Positions 1 through 9,400 of a stretch of DNA of 64,000 nucleotides are shown piece by piece. The DNA lies in assembly GCA_033816765.1 (NCBI GenBank), contig CM066298.1:1612001-1676000 (forward strand), read 5' to 3'. The notes under the pieces were generated by a model. The model made no database searches. It worked only from the letters and a program-made list of their open reading frames with translations, and had not been told where the DNA came from. The translations under genes and the position numbers were made by a program. Source of the stretch: Nothopassalora personata. Lineage: Eukaryota; Ascomycota; Dothideomycetes; Mycosphaerellales; Mycosphaerellaceae. Within the stretch, counting starts at the first letter, position 1. Each line of letters starts with the position of its first letter.

Positions 1-545
1 CCGGGAAGGGGAGGTACTAGTAGCGGTAGACTTAATTAACCGTATACGAGAGATGCGCGCTACGCTTACGAAGCGTTAGGGAATCGTAGTAGCCGATTAG
101 ACTCGCTACTATAACAAGACTTATAAGGCTAAGAGCTATCGCGTAGGCGACATAGTCTTGTTATCTACGAAGAACCTAAGGTTAGTATTACCGAAGAAGA
201 AGATAGGTCCGAAGTTTATTAGACCGTACCGCATTATCGACGCTATCGGTTCGTAGGCGTACCGCCTAGCACTACTAGCCGACTTAAGAATTTATAATAT
301 ATTCTATGTATCCCTCCTCGAGCCGTACGCGGGTAGCGAGAAGGATAGAGGTACTATAGCCCTCGCTAATAAGGACGGGGAATATAAAGTAGAGGCGGTG
401 CTAGGAAAGCGTAAGTATAAGGGTAAAGTGCAGTACCTAGTGCGATGGAAGGGCTAGATAGAAGAGTATAACAGCTAGGAGCTAGCATAAGGACTCGCGA
501 ATACTACGCGCATAGTAGCCGAATATAAGGCGTTAGCGAAGACGG
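1..545 (+). pseudogene. Ty3/gypsy chromovirus pol 3' end: integrase C-terminus plus chromodomain, RIP-broken
   Basis: One plus-strand frame, interrupted by TAG codons, reads through the C-terminal part of a gypsy integrase: a KSYRVGDIVLLSTKNL segment, then PKKKIGPKFIRPYRII (the GPY/F module), then YNIFYVSLLEPY. It ends in a chromodomain at about 377-490 with YKVEAVLGKRKYKGKVQYLV and RWKG. The Trp after WKG and the Trp of the NSWE-type motif are both TAG, as expected for RIP of TGG. The chromodomain marks this as a chromovirus, a group whose integrase is thought to target heterochromatin. The element is cut by the window start. It belongs to a different family from the two minus-strand gypsy copies further right. 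Confidence 0.85.
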
Positions 546-2420
546 TGTAAGCCGGCGGAAGGATCCGCGAAGGCTACGCGTATAGTAGTCGAATATAAGG
601 TGCCTACGAAGGCCGTATAAGGCGCTAAAACAAGGGTATAGGTTATACATTTAGGCCTTAACCCTTCGGTAGCTAGATATAAGGACCTCTACCCCCGATA
701 GTAAACTTAGCTATAACTAGTACATAAGATACTAACCTATAGTGTCTTCTATCGGACTAAAAGGCTCGCTCACTTAGTTAAGCGAACACCCCCGACAGTA
801 ACAACATTAGAGAGGGAGGTAAGGAGAGAGAAGAGTAGAGAGAAGAGTATTTATCTTAAAACCAAACTTTTATAGGGCGCGCTACGGCGCTACGTAGACA
901 GGAGATAGGCGCGCAGTAGGCGGCTAACATGCGCGGAGCGCGCGATTACTCGTTATTATTATCCTTATTATCCTCCTTATTATACTCGCCCCGTAGGGCT
1001 AGTAGTAAGAAGGCCCTATCGGCCGTAGTAGTGTCGATGTTTCTAGCCTATAGGAACTATAACTATGGTTAGTATAGGATACGCATACGACACGTTATTA
1101 CTTACCGTACGGCCGAGCTCGAAGAGCCTATTAAGGGCCCTGTTCTACTCTTACTATAGAACTACGGACGTGGTAGCGGCGGCGGAGGAGGGGGTAGTAG
1201 TAGTAGAGGCGCCGGCGAAGCGTACGCGGGTGTCGCCTATACGCTTGTTCTTATAGGTAGAGAACTGCCTCTTAGCCTAGGAGGAGGTTAGCCGATTTAC
1301 ATAGGGAGCGACAGTACGCCGTACACGGCGAGCGTAGGGAGCGCTAGCGAGGCGTAGTACTTACCTCTAGGATCTACTCGGCTAGCTAGGCGTAGACCTC
1401 GTGCTACTAGTCTAGAGCATCCTACTCCTATTTAGTAATAGGGTTACTAAGCCCCTAGATAAGCTTATCGCGCTAGGCGCGAGCGGCGCGTAGGCGAGCT
1501 ACTAGCTACGTGATAGCGACGCTAGTATTACTAACGTAGGGGTACCTAATGTCTCTATAGCGCCTACACTTCTTAAGCAACTCGCCGGTAGTAATACTAT
1601 TACACGTATTATACTCGTCTACTATACTATTAGTAAGCGTATCGTAAGCAAAGAGCGTAGCGAATACTTACTAGCTACAAAGTACGGGAGGTAACGTATG
1701 TATATCTTAATGTCTATACCTAGGCGCCTAGCTAGTAAGGACTTAGGGGTCTACGGCCCTAGTACGCTAAACTTACGCTTCGCTAGCGTGTCTAGTACGC
1801 CGAGCGCGCTAGACATCTATGCTAGTAGTGCTAGTAATAGTGTTAGTAGTGCTAATAGGCCCCCTATAAGGGCCTCCTAGCGGAGCTAGTCTTAGATAGC
1901 TTCCTCTAAAGCTATAGTAGTGCTAGCGGGTTGCTAGATAGTCGCTAGCGAGGAGCTAGTAGATCGCTAGTAGTGCAGGTGTAGTGCGCTACGAGTACGT
2001 AGTATAAGGGAAAAGAAGGAAAAGGAGGGAGAGGGTACGCTTCTTAAACCCTCGAGTTAGTTAACCCGGCAACTATAACTTTACACCTACCTACACTACG
2101 ATAACGACACGTACGAGACCCGTAGGCGGGTCGTATAGCAACGGAATCTACGAGAAGTAGATAGATTACTTATTTAGAAACCTCCTAAAGCCGCGAGCTA
2201 AGGGTAGCTCGTCCTAGAAGGGGAGGCAGTTATAAGGGCAGCCTATAGCTAACCCTTATATATAATGCGGCTATGCCCGGCTTAGCATGCCGCACGTAAC
2301 GCGTATACGTACACTAGGAGACGCGTATAGCGTCGATAGAAGAAAGTAAGCTTTACTTTATCTACGATTAGAAGATCGTAGGCGTGCTATACATTGCGAC
2401 ATTACCTTATAGCCTTACGG
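546..2420. repeat. RIP-mutated sequence of unknown family
   Basis: About 1.9 kb with strong RIP bias (TAG everywhere, CpA nearly absent, CpG common) but no recognisable retrotransposon domain on either strand. The first few hundred bases may contain the untranslated tail and 3' LTR of the preceding gypsy element, but no LTR partner lies in the window. Short open stretches at 1,065-1,256 and 1,698-1,880 match no family I recognise. It is more GC-rich than the copia region. It ends where homology to the minus-strand gypsy reverse transcriptase begins. Confidence 0.6.
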
Positions 2421-2429
2421 CCCTAACAT

Positions 2430-3250
2430 AAGCATTGTTATTAGTGCTACTGTCTTTACGTAGTCCTTAATGAATTTCCGGTTGTAGTTCGCTAGTCTAA
2501 GGAATGATTGTACGTCCTTAACTGTTTTTAGTTCTAGCTATTCTCTAATTAACTATGTTTTCGTAGGGTCAATCGTTATCCCTATAGTACTAATAATAAA
2601 GCCTAAGAATTTAACTTCTTTCTTATAGAATTCGCATTTCTCGGGTACTGTCTTAAATCCTAAACGCGTAAGTTGCTCGAATACGTCCTAGACTTGTTTT
2701 ATATAATTCTAAAGGGATCCTTTCGTATAGACTAATATATCGTCTATATAAGCGATAACGCATACATCGAGTAGGTTTCTAAGTGTCTCGTTAATAAGGT
2801 CCTAATAGGATGCGGGTGCGTTAGTTAATCCTAGTAGCATAACTAAGAATTCGTAAAGTCCGTATCTTGTTCTAAAAGCGGGTCTCTATTCTTCTCCTTC
2901 CGCTATCCGTATAGCGTAGAAGGCATCTCGTAGGTTAATCTTCGTGTACTAGTCTAATCCGGTTAATCTATCTTATACTTCTTCGATGTTAGGTAGCGGG
3001 TATCGGTTCTTAATCGTAATCTCGTTTAACTTTCTATAGTCTTATACGAGCCGCAACTTCCCGTTTGCTTTTAGAACGAACATGTATAGAGTTCCTACAC
3101 TTAAGGTAGATCTTCTTATCTATCCTTTAGCTAGCTTCTCCTTTAGCTATTCTCGTAGGGTCTATAGCTCTTTCTTAGACATTTAATATAGGGGTCCCTA
3201 TAGAGGCTCTTTCCCTAGCTAAATGTTTATCTTATAATCCTATAGTTAGT
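2430..3250 (-). pseudogene. gypsy reverse transcriptase (copy A)
   Basis: Read on the minus strand, the frame shows the N-terminal RT stretch GKLRLV-DYRKLNEITIKNR, then RYPLPNIEEV, the palm motif PAFRTRYGLYEFLVMLLGL, the catalytic box AYIDDILVYT at about 2,722-2,760, and the connection segment FYKKEVKFLGFIISTIGITI. Both catalytic aspartates of the YIDD box survive, but at least eight in-frame TAG codons replace Trp or Gln positions. The frame ends near RKFIKDY, just before where RNase H should begin. RIP has inactivated it. Confidence 0.9.
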
Positions 3251-3668
3251 GCTTAGGTAAGGCATCCTTGCCTCTTTCCTCTTTAAAGAGTCGCGACTAC
3301 TTGCGATACTCTTTAGGAATACTTAACTCTAAGATGTTAGTATCCTTCGATAGTGCGTTACTTCTATTACTACTAGTAACTTCGTAACCCGGCGGCCCTA
3401 CGCTAGTGTTTATTCCGGTCGAAGGTGGTTCCTCTATCCTTCTATTCGGCGTAAGCTATATCCTATTTAGCTGTCTCTTTGCCTTATCTACTAGCGAACG
3501 CTACCGCTACGTAGGCTAAATGTCGATAACGCAGTCGTATTCCCTAAATGTAAGTACTCCTCTTCTCTAGTCGATTACTAGATTGTGCTTTCTTAACTAA
3601 GGTATACCTAGTACGATGTTATAACTAGCTATATTAGTAATATCTAAGATAATCTCCTCGTAGTACCG

Positions 3669-3878
3669 TTAGATAGCAAGTAGTAGCGGTATCGTCTCGC
3701 GCTCTATACTAGGTAAGGATAATCCGTCTACCGCGATTAATTTATAACTCTCTTTCTTCTTATAGGTAGCGATCCTATGTCTTATAATAAATAATTCGGA
3801 GGTAAAGTTCCCGCTTGCTCCGGAATCTATTATAGCATCTGTCTTATACCCGTTAACGATAATCTTAGTTCGAAACAC
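3669..3878 (-). pseudogene. gypsy aspartic protease (copy A), open segment
   Basis: A 69-codon open segment contains the retropepsin active-site motif in TDAIIDSGASGNFTS and later LIAVDGLSLPSIE. It lies between the gag zinc-knuckle region and RT, where a gypsy protease is expected. It is part of the pol frame of the truncated element and is open only because no Trp or Gln codon falls in this stretch. It is not a separate gene. Confidence 0.8.
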
Positions 3879-4099
3879 TATTGTCGTTAGTAATGCTTAA
3901 GCCTTTTCTATGTTATATAACTCCCTTCGGTCGCTTATTCCTAGGGAGTTAATCCTTTTCCCTATTCGTATATAGAACGTCGTACTTCGTGTCTCGAGGC
4001 CTCCGCTTAAACCTAGCGCGAGCCTTTCTATATCCGTACCTGTATTTAGTAACGTTCCTAGATCTTCTACGTTTCTAAGTAGAGTACGCGTACGTGTTA

Positions 4100-5430
4100 T
4101 ACTACGTTACGTAATTTATTCGATATAAATGTTCCTAACGGTATAAGGTATCCGGTTCCGGTTATTCGGCTCCCTATTAGTAGTCGTTCTATAATAGCGG
4201 TTGCTAGATTCTCGGTTGTTTCTATAAGTAGGTATCCCTAAGCTATGCTTCGTAGGCCGTCGAGTGTCTTATCGTACTCGGTAGGGTGTAGCATTCGTCG
4301 TCCGCCTATCTTAGGTAGGAATTCTTTATGCCTTCTTTATAGGTAGACGATTATATTGTATAGTTTCTTAGGTGCGTCTACCGTAAAGGTTACTTGTTCG
4401 TTATCGTCGTTAGTGTCGCTCTCTTCTCCTTCGGAGGAATCTTCTTCGCTCGATTCTTCCGGATCCTAATCTTCCTTAATAGTATCTAGCCCGGTAGTTT
4501 CTTAACTTTCTTCCTATGGTTCTAGCGACTACGATCCGTTCTGTCCTAGGTCTTGGTTTTCTTTATCGCTTCTATTATTATTAAAGTAGGATTCGTCGAT
4601 ATCTACTTCTTAGAGCCTAGCATTCTACCGGTGTTCTACTCCTAGGGTTCCTCGCGGTTACTAAGGCTAATACCCTACTCCTATCTTCGCGCAGTAGTGA
4701 ACCTAATACGAGTCTTAGTAACAGAATCGCTAATAAAGGCTTCTATAACTATTTCGAGATTCGGATTCGATCTCGTAGTCAACTCTTCGTACTATTATGT
4801 TAAACTATCGTAGTTAGTTCTTCGCATTAAATGGAATAACTACTATTTGCTGCCTATAGTATCCTCCTCGTCCTTCTAAGGGGTCTAGGAGAGGCGTCGT
4901 GCTTCTATTACTAGCTCTCTCCCCTACTCTCTAAGTATAGTCGGTATCTCCTCGAGATCTAACGCTACTCTCGGATTTACTAGTTCGGGGTTGCATTATA
5001 TTAAACTGTTCGCGGCGCACTATATTCTTACCGCGGCAGTCCCTTACTAGGTAGCTAGGTTTACTATATCTATAGTAAGTTCGTGTTTCTTTCGAACTCC
5101 GGGATGCTCTGTTCCCGTTACTATTCCTAATCTTACGACCTTTCTCGGTAACGTCGAGTTCTATTAGCTATAGTCCGTAGTACAGTTTGTCCCTAGGCTT
5201 ACTATTATAGTTGTCGTAGAAGCCTTTATTACGGTTATCGTAGCCTAGTATATATCTAGCCTTTCCGGATATCTTAGAGTCGTATCGTCGTTCTATAGCT
5301 CTCTCGTAGAGCTTATCGTTAAGATCAATCGTAACTCTAACGAGGTCGCCTAAGCTATCGATCTTCCGACCGTCCCTTATTAACTCGTCCTTAATATGCT
5401 CCTTTAGTCCTCTTCGGTACATAACTTAAA
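4100..5430 (-). pseudogene. gypsy gag polyprotein (copy A)
   Basis: Minus-strand frame upstream of the protease. The open segment 5,168-5,422 reads MYRRGLKEHIKDELIRDGRK and then LYERAIERRYD, the C-terminal part of a retrotransposon gag of the Ty3 type. The following sequence (about 4,980-5,050) matches the zinc-knuckle region of the sister copy at about 34,310-34,370. The rest is broken by stops. The exact gag start is not resolvable. Confidence 0.7.
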
Positions 5431-5958
5431 GTGCTTCGTCGTCCTAATCAGTGAGCTACGCGTATTTCTAGAATTTAGTAGCATATTTGGCAGTAGATGT
5501 CTTCTAGGTCAAATGCTAAATAACACGAACGGCAGTAGTAATCTTATTAGAGACACTAAAGACGCTCTTTATAGCATGCTTAAGATAGTTGTATAACCTA
5601 AAGATTCCGTCGGCATTATCTTCTCCGTTGCTGTCTAGGTATTTCCTAAGGAATAGTTTAACCTAATGCTATGCTCGTCCTCTTAAGAAGGTAGTAGTAA
5701 AGACAGGCTTAAGGTTCTTAGGCATAGAGTTAAACAAGAAGTATATATCTATCTAAGAGACCTAAGTGTCGAAATTTGTCTCGGTCGCTATAGTAGTATT
5801 CTAGCTTACTAACCTTAAGGGTGTCGTTGCCTACATAAGTAGCTAAGGCATTAATAGCATCGTTCGCGGTCTAAGGTCGTCGGGCTCTGCTTGCTTCACT
5901 AGGGGCGGGTGTTCCCCGTTTACTCTGTCGGTCTCCTATCGTAGAGGGCGTTTAAAGC

Positions 5959-6362
5959 TATTAGGTTTAGTATAACCTAATAATATCGCAAGTTAAGAAG
6001 ACAAGCTTAATCGGGTTTGTTTTCGGGCCGATAGGAAGTTAAGGGAGAATAATAAAGCAATAGCTATCTTGTCTTATAAAGAGTAAGCAGTAGTAAGGCA
6101 GAGGTTAGGTTGTAGTGTATTCTAAACAGTGATATTGAATAGTAAGTTAAACGCATCGAAACTATAAGGGATTCTTAGCGTTCCTAAATACAAAGGAGAT
6201 TCGTAGATCTCGGTGATTAGTCTAATCATTCTAAGCATAAGCAGCCTAATTAGTCTAAGCATAAGCAGTCTAATCGCCCTAAGTCTAAGCGCTTAGGCAG
6301 GATAAGTCACGTGCTCGTCTCGTTGTTATGATTCTAGGGTCTATAGGAATTATTCCGTAACA
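5959..6362 (-). repeat. 5' LTR of gypsy copy A
   Basis: The boundary near gag starts TATTA (RIP form of TGTTA) and the outer end is CCGTAACA. From about 6,150 to 6,362 it is very similar to the two LTRs at 28,709-29,068 and 35,267-35,625, sharing the repeated octad CTAAGCAT and the TTCCTAAATA and GATTCGTAGATCTCGG blocks. The first 190 bases differ from those LTRs. Confidence 0.8.
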
Positions 6363-6720
6363 GTCTTTTATAGTCGCGACCTAACTCTAGCTATTTCCCT
6401 TACCTTTATAGGCGTAACGATTCTTAGTACGAGGCTTTTATACGGAAGAAATAGCGCTATCGCAATCTAACGTCGAGTCCTTACTATTAACGAACTCCTT
6501 AGACTTAACCTCCGGCCGCTTAGGGGCGGGTCTCTTCGAGGGGCGTCTAGGGCTCGAGTTCTAGTTAGTGCGCCGCTTTAGGAGGGGGTTCTTCGTCATA
6601 AAAGGGAAAGTACTATTATCCGACAGGCTATTAAGGTCTAATAGCGTTATATCGCTATTAATAATAGCCTTCGACTTTACTAGTAGCCGCTAGAAGACGG
6701 ATTACTTAGTAGGGCGTCCG
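6363..6720 (-). pseudogene. Unknown RIP-broken reading frame
   Basis: On the minus strand one frame gives protein-like sequence (SDNSTFPFMTKNPLLKRRTN, then RPAPKRPEVKSKEFVNSKDS) with only a few TAG/TAA codons at plausible former Gln/Trp sites. It ends exactly at the outer edge of the gypsy LTR, so the gypsy element probably inserted into it. It may be an ORF of another transposon or a duplicated host gene; I recognise no domain. Confidence 0.4.
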
Positions 6721-6997
6721 GGGTTAAGTAGGTCCTTATCGCGGCGGCATTTACGCTCTAATATAGTAAGGTCTAGTATAGTTAGTATAGTTATATATCG
6801 AGTAGATATAGGATACGGGTTAATAGACTATAGAAATATACTCTAGCTTAGAAAGGTCTAGGTGAGTAGAAAAGAGTCGTTAGCGCGGTAGTATAATATA
6901 GATAGTTAGGTTTAAGTATCGAGAAAAAAGAGGATAAGCTCTACCGGTATACGTATAGACCTACGGGCCGCGTTTACGTTTACGTGTATATACCGGC
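6721..6997. other. RIP-mutated stretch without recognisable content
   Basis: TA-rich RIP-mutated DNA between the unknown frame and the tandem duplication. I see no domain, LTR end or RNA feature. Confidence 0.5.
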
Positions 6998-7518
6998 CGT
7001 CTAGTAAGAACGGACTATATTATAAAGCTAGACGACGTTCCCGAGTTTACTAGTAATCTAGTATAGTAGAATAGGATACTTATTTAAAGCTATAATATAA
7101 ATACAAATAAGCTCGGCTCTAGCGTTACGCGAGCGTCAGTACGGGCCCGGCGCATATATATATAATACCGCTACCGCGTAACTCTATTAATTACTAATTA
7201 ACATATACTAAACTCAGCGGCACTTACCGGTAAGTACGTATAATACTTATATACCCGGCCCGTCTAGTAAGAAGTTCATATTATAAAGCTAGACGACGTT
7301 CCTAAGTTTACTAGTAATCTAGTATAGTAGAATAGAATACTTATCTAAAGCTATAATATAAATAGAAATAAGCTCGGCTCTAGCGTTACGCTAGCGTCGG
7401 TACGGGCCCGGCGCATATACGTAGAACGCCGCTGCCGCGTAACTCTATTAATTACTAATTAATATTTACTAAACTCGGCGGCGCTTACTAGCGAGTACGT
7501 ATAATACGTATATACTTA
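6998..7518. repeat. Two tandem copies of a 263-bp unit
   Basis: CGTCTAGTAAGAA recurs 263 bases apart (6,998 and 7,261). The two units (6,998-7,260 and 7,261 to about 7,518) align along their length, sharing CTAGACGACGTTCC, CTCGGCTCTAGCGTTACGC and CTCTATTAATTACTAATTAA. They differ by scattered C/T and G/A changes. No coding potential. It abuts the left edge of the large inverted repeat at about 7,567. Confidence 0.85.
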
Positions 7519-7566
7519 GCTTAGACGATCTAAGTTATATTACTCTTAACTAGGTAGTAGTCTAAG

Positions 7567-8035
7567 CTAAAATAAGGGTACTAAAGATGATAGTAACACT
7601 TTATTTACTAATTAATAAGGATAGTAAAGTAGAAGTACTTTTCTCTAATATAGAGGACTCTAATAGTAAAGATATAGCCGTTCTTAGCGCTAATAATAAT
7701 AATAAGAGCGCTAAAAGCGTAGAATGTATTAAATTTGTTCTAGATTTAGGCGCTTCCTGGTATACTATAGTTAATCGAGATTACCTTGTAAGGTTTTAAA
7801 ATATTAAACCTACTTTATAGTAGGGAAACACTAGTAAAATAATCTCGTACGGGTAGGGCAATATTAAATTGCGCTTTGAAGAGATAAATAAGGTAGTCCT
7901 TCTAAAAGATTACCTTTATACGCCTAAAATAGGTGTGGACCTTATAAGTCTATTACAATTAGACCGATATATCTACTATGCTCGTCTTAAGAATAGAGTT
8001 ATTAATTTATATAGTAAGCTTAATACTCTTATAAC
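7567..8035 (+). pseudogene. copia gag-protease / pre-integrase fragment (host element D, left part)
   Basis: Plus-strand copia coding fragment with open segment 7,587-7,799: KVEVLFSNIEDSNSKDIAVL, then FVLDLGASWYTIVNRDYL, the retropepsin region (Asp-Ser-Gly altered to Asp-Leu-Gly), followed by the GAG-pre-integrase stretch (VVLLKDYLYTPKIGVDLISL). It is cut on the left at 7,567 and on the right by the ATAAC target site of the nested copia. The frame resumes at 15,053, so this is the upstream half of the plus-strand host element. Confidence 0.85.
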
Positions 8036-8587
8036 TATTAAAATGTAGGTATAGAGCGGAAGTTAGCCTTAGGATAGTCGTAGTAAATAGTAGGTATAAG
8101 AGGTATAAGAGTAGTAAGTAGTAGGTATAGTAGTAAGAGTAATAGAACTTGCTTTGTTACTTATTCCTATCTAGAGGGCTAATTCTACTCTTATTTATAT
8201 TCAATTATAGACTCCTAGAACCTTCTATGCCACGTAATCTATTACGTAGGTATATATAGGTATAGATATTCTTAGAAGTGGATTCGTAAGAAGTTATAGC
8301 CAGAACACTCTATTTAATTCTATAACTCGACTTCTAGACCGCGTAGAGCATTCTAGATTTCAACATAGTTAGAAACTAGTACGTTCTAGCTATATAAGGA
8401 GCTACCAGTCTAGCCCTAGCCTATAACGGCTATAGTCGAGTTATTTATAGAGTTATAAATAAAAGTTCTAGTATTCTACTTCCTTAGGATTATAACTAAG
8501 ATAGTAACTACTAAGAATAGTAGTCCATATCTACTTTATAGCTAAGAGCACTTTGCTAATTAGCTATATAAAGCTTATAAACTAATA
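8036..8587 (-). repeat. copia 3' LTR of element A
   Basis: 552 bp from TATTAAAATGTAGG to AAACTAATA. The same LTR occurs at 14,483-15,047, 18,939-19,490 (inverted), 23,098-23,650, 35,847-36,399 (inverted) and 37,896-38,436, and in part at 21,502, 24,257 and 38,709. It is identical to the inverted copy at 18,939-19,490. Confidence 0.9.
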
Positions 8588-9400
8588 CAACCCCGTAAGC
8601 TTTATAAAGATACTACCTATTAAGGTAAAAGTGCTTATAACGAGGGGTTATAGGCTAAAGAGTGTACTCTCTTCTATAGTATAGATAAATAGCCTATATT
8701 CTATACCTATATATAAAGTATAGTACCCTATAAGGTATAGGTATACGCAATTTTAGGGAGCCTATAGGGTAAACTATCCCCCTAGTCGGATATATATATA
8801 TAATCCTTAAGCTAGGTAAAAGACCTCTTTGAAGTATAGTAAAGCTCCGCTATAGTTACTTCTTATAGCTAAAAGTCGTTTCTAAATATTTTACGATTAA
8901 GGTACTTCTTACGGGGGATCGCTACCGTTTAGGTAGTATTACGCCTATAACTAATACCTTTTAGTATTCCTAGCCCTATAGGGTAGGTACCTACTTAGTA
9001 TTATAAGATAATATACCTATAAATTAGTATATATCTAAGTACTACTTTTAAGTAGTATATTAGAAACGGCTTATTACGGGATATATAACGGCTTTATACC
9101 CTTATAATCTTAGAAACTTTTTAGGTATACTAAAGCAAAAGTAGCCTAAAATTTAGTTCATAGTCGTAGGGTTAGCCGTTATAATATAATCGAATTATTA
9201 AAATTTAATAACTTTCTCTAAAGACGTCCCTTTAAAGAAATATAATTATAGTACTAACTAATAAATATTACCCCTAAAAATGCGTTCTAGGATTAAGGCC
9301 TATATATAACTCTATAATTAAGGGCGTTTTACGCTAATTAACGCCTTATAGAGTACTTTGCCTTATTAAAAAACATTTAGTAAAGGAAAAAGAGTACGAA
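8588..9400 (-). other. copia 3' untranslated segment of element A
   Basis: Non-coding sequence between the RNase H end and the 3' LTR. It contains the block around TCCTTAAGCTAGGTAAAAG that in another copia copy (element E) received the gypsy insertion. It is conserved among the copia copies (23,651-24,256, 18,130-18,938 inverted, and 28,561-28,708 with 35,626-35,846 inverted). The bases next to the LTR, read on the minus strand, are ACGGGGTTG, a weak candidate polypurine tract. Confidence 0.65.

Larger units (their letters stand above)
2421..6362 (-). mobile_element. Truncated Ty3/gypsy element (copy A), RIP-mutated
   Basis: Minus-strand gypsy element retaining, from its 5' end: LTR (5,959-6,362), leader, gag, protease and reverse transcriptase. 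It stops abruptly at about 2,421 near the end of RT; RNase H, integrase and the 3' LTR are missing. It is closely related to the complete copy at 28,709-35,625, with near-identical RT and similar LTR 3' halves, but the LTR 5' half differs, so it is a sister subfamily. All reading frames carry many TAG/TAA stops. The sequence next to the 5' LTR begins GTCTT; no matching target duplication can be found because the other end is lost. Confidence 0.9.
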
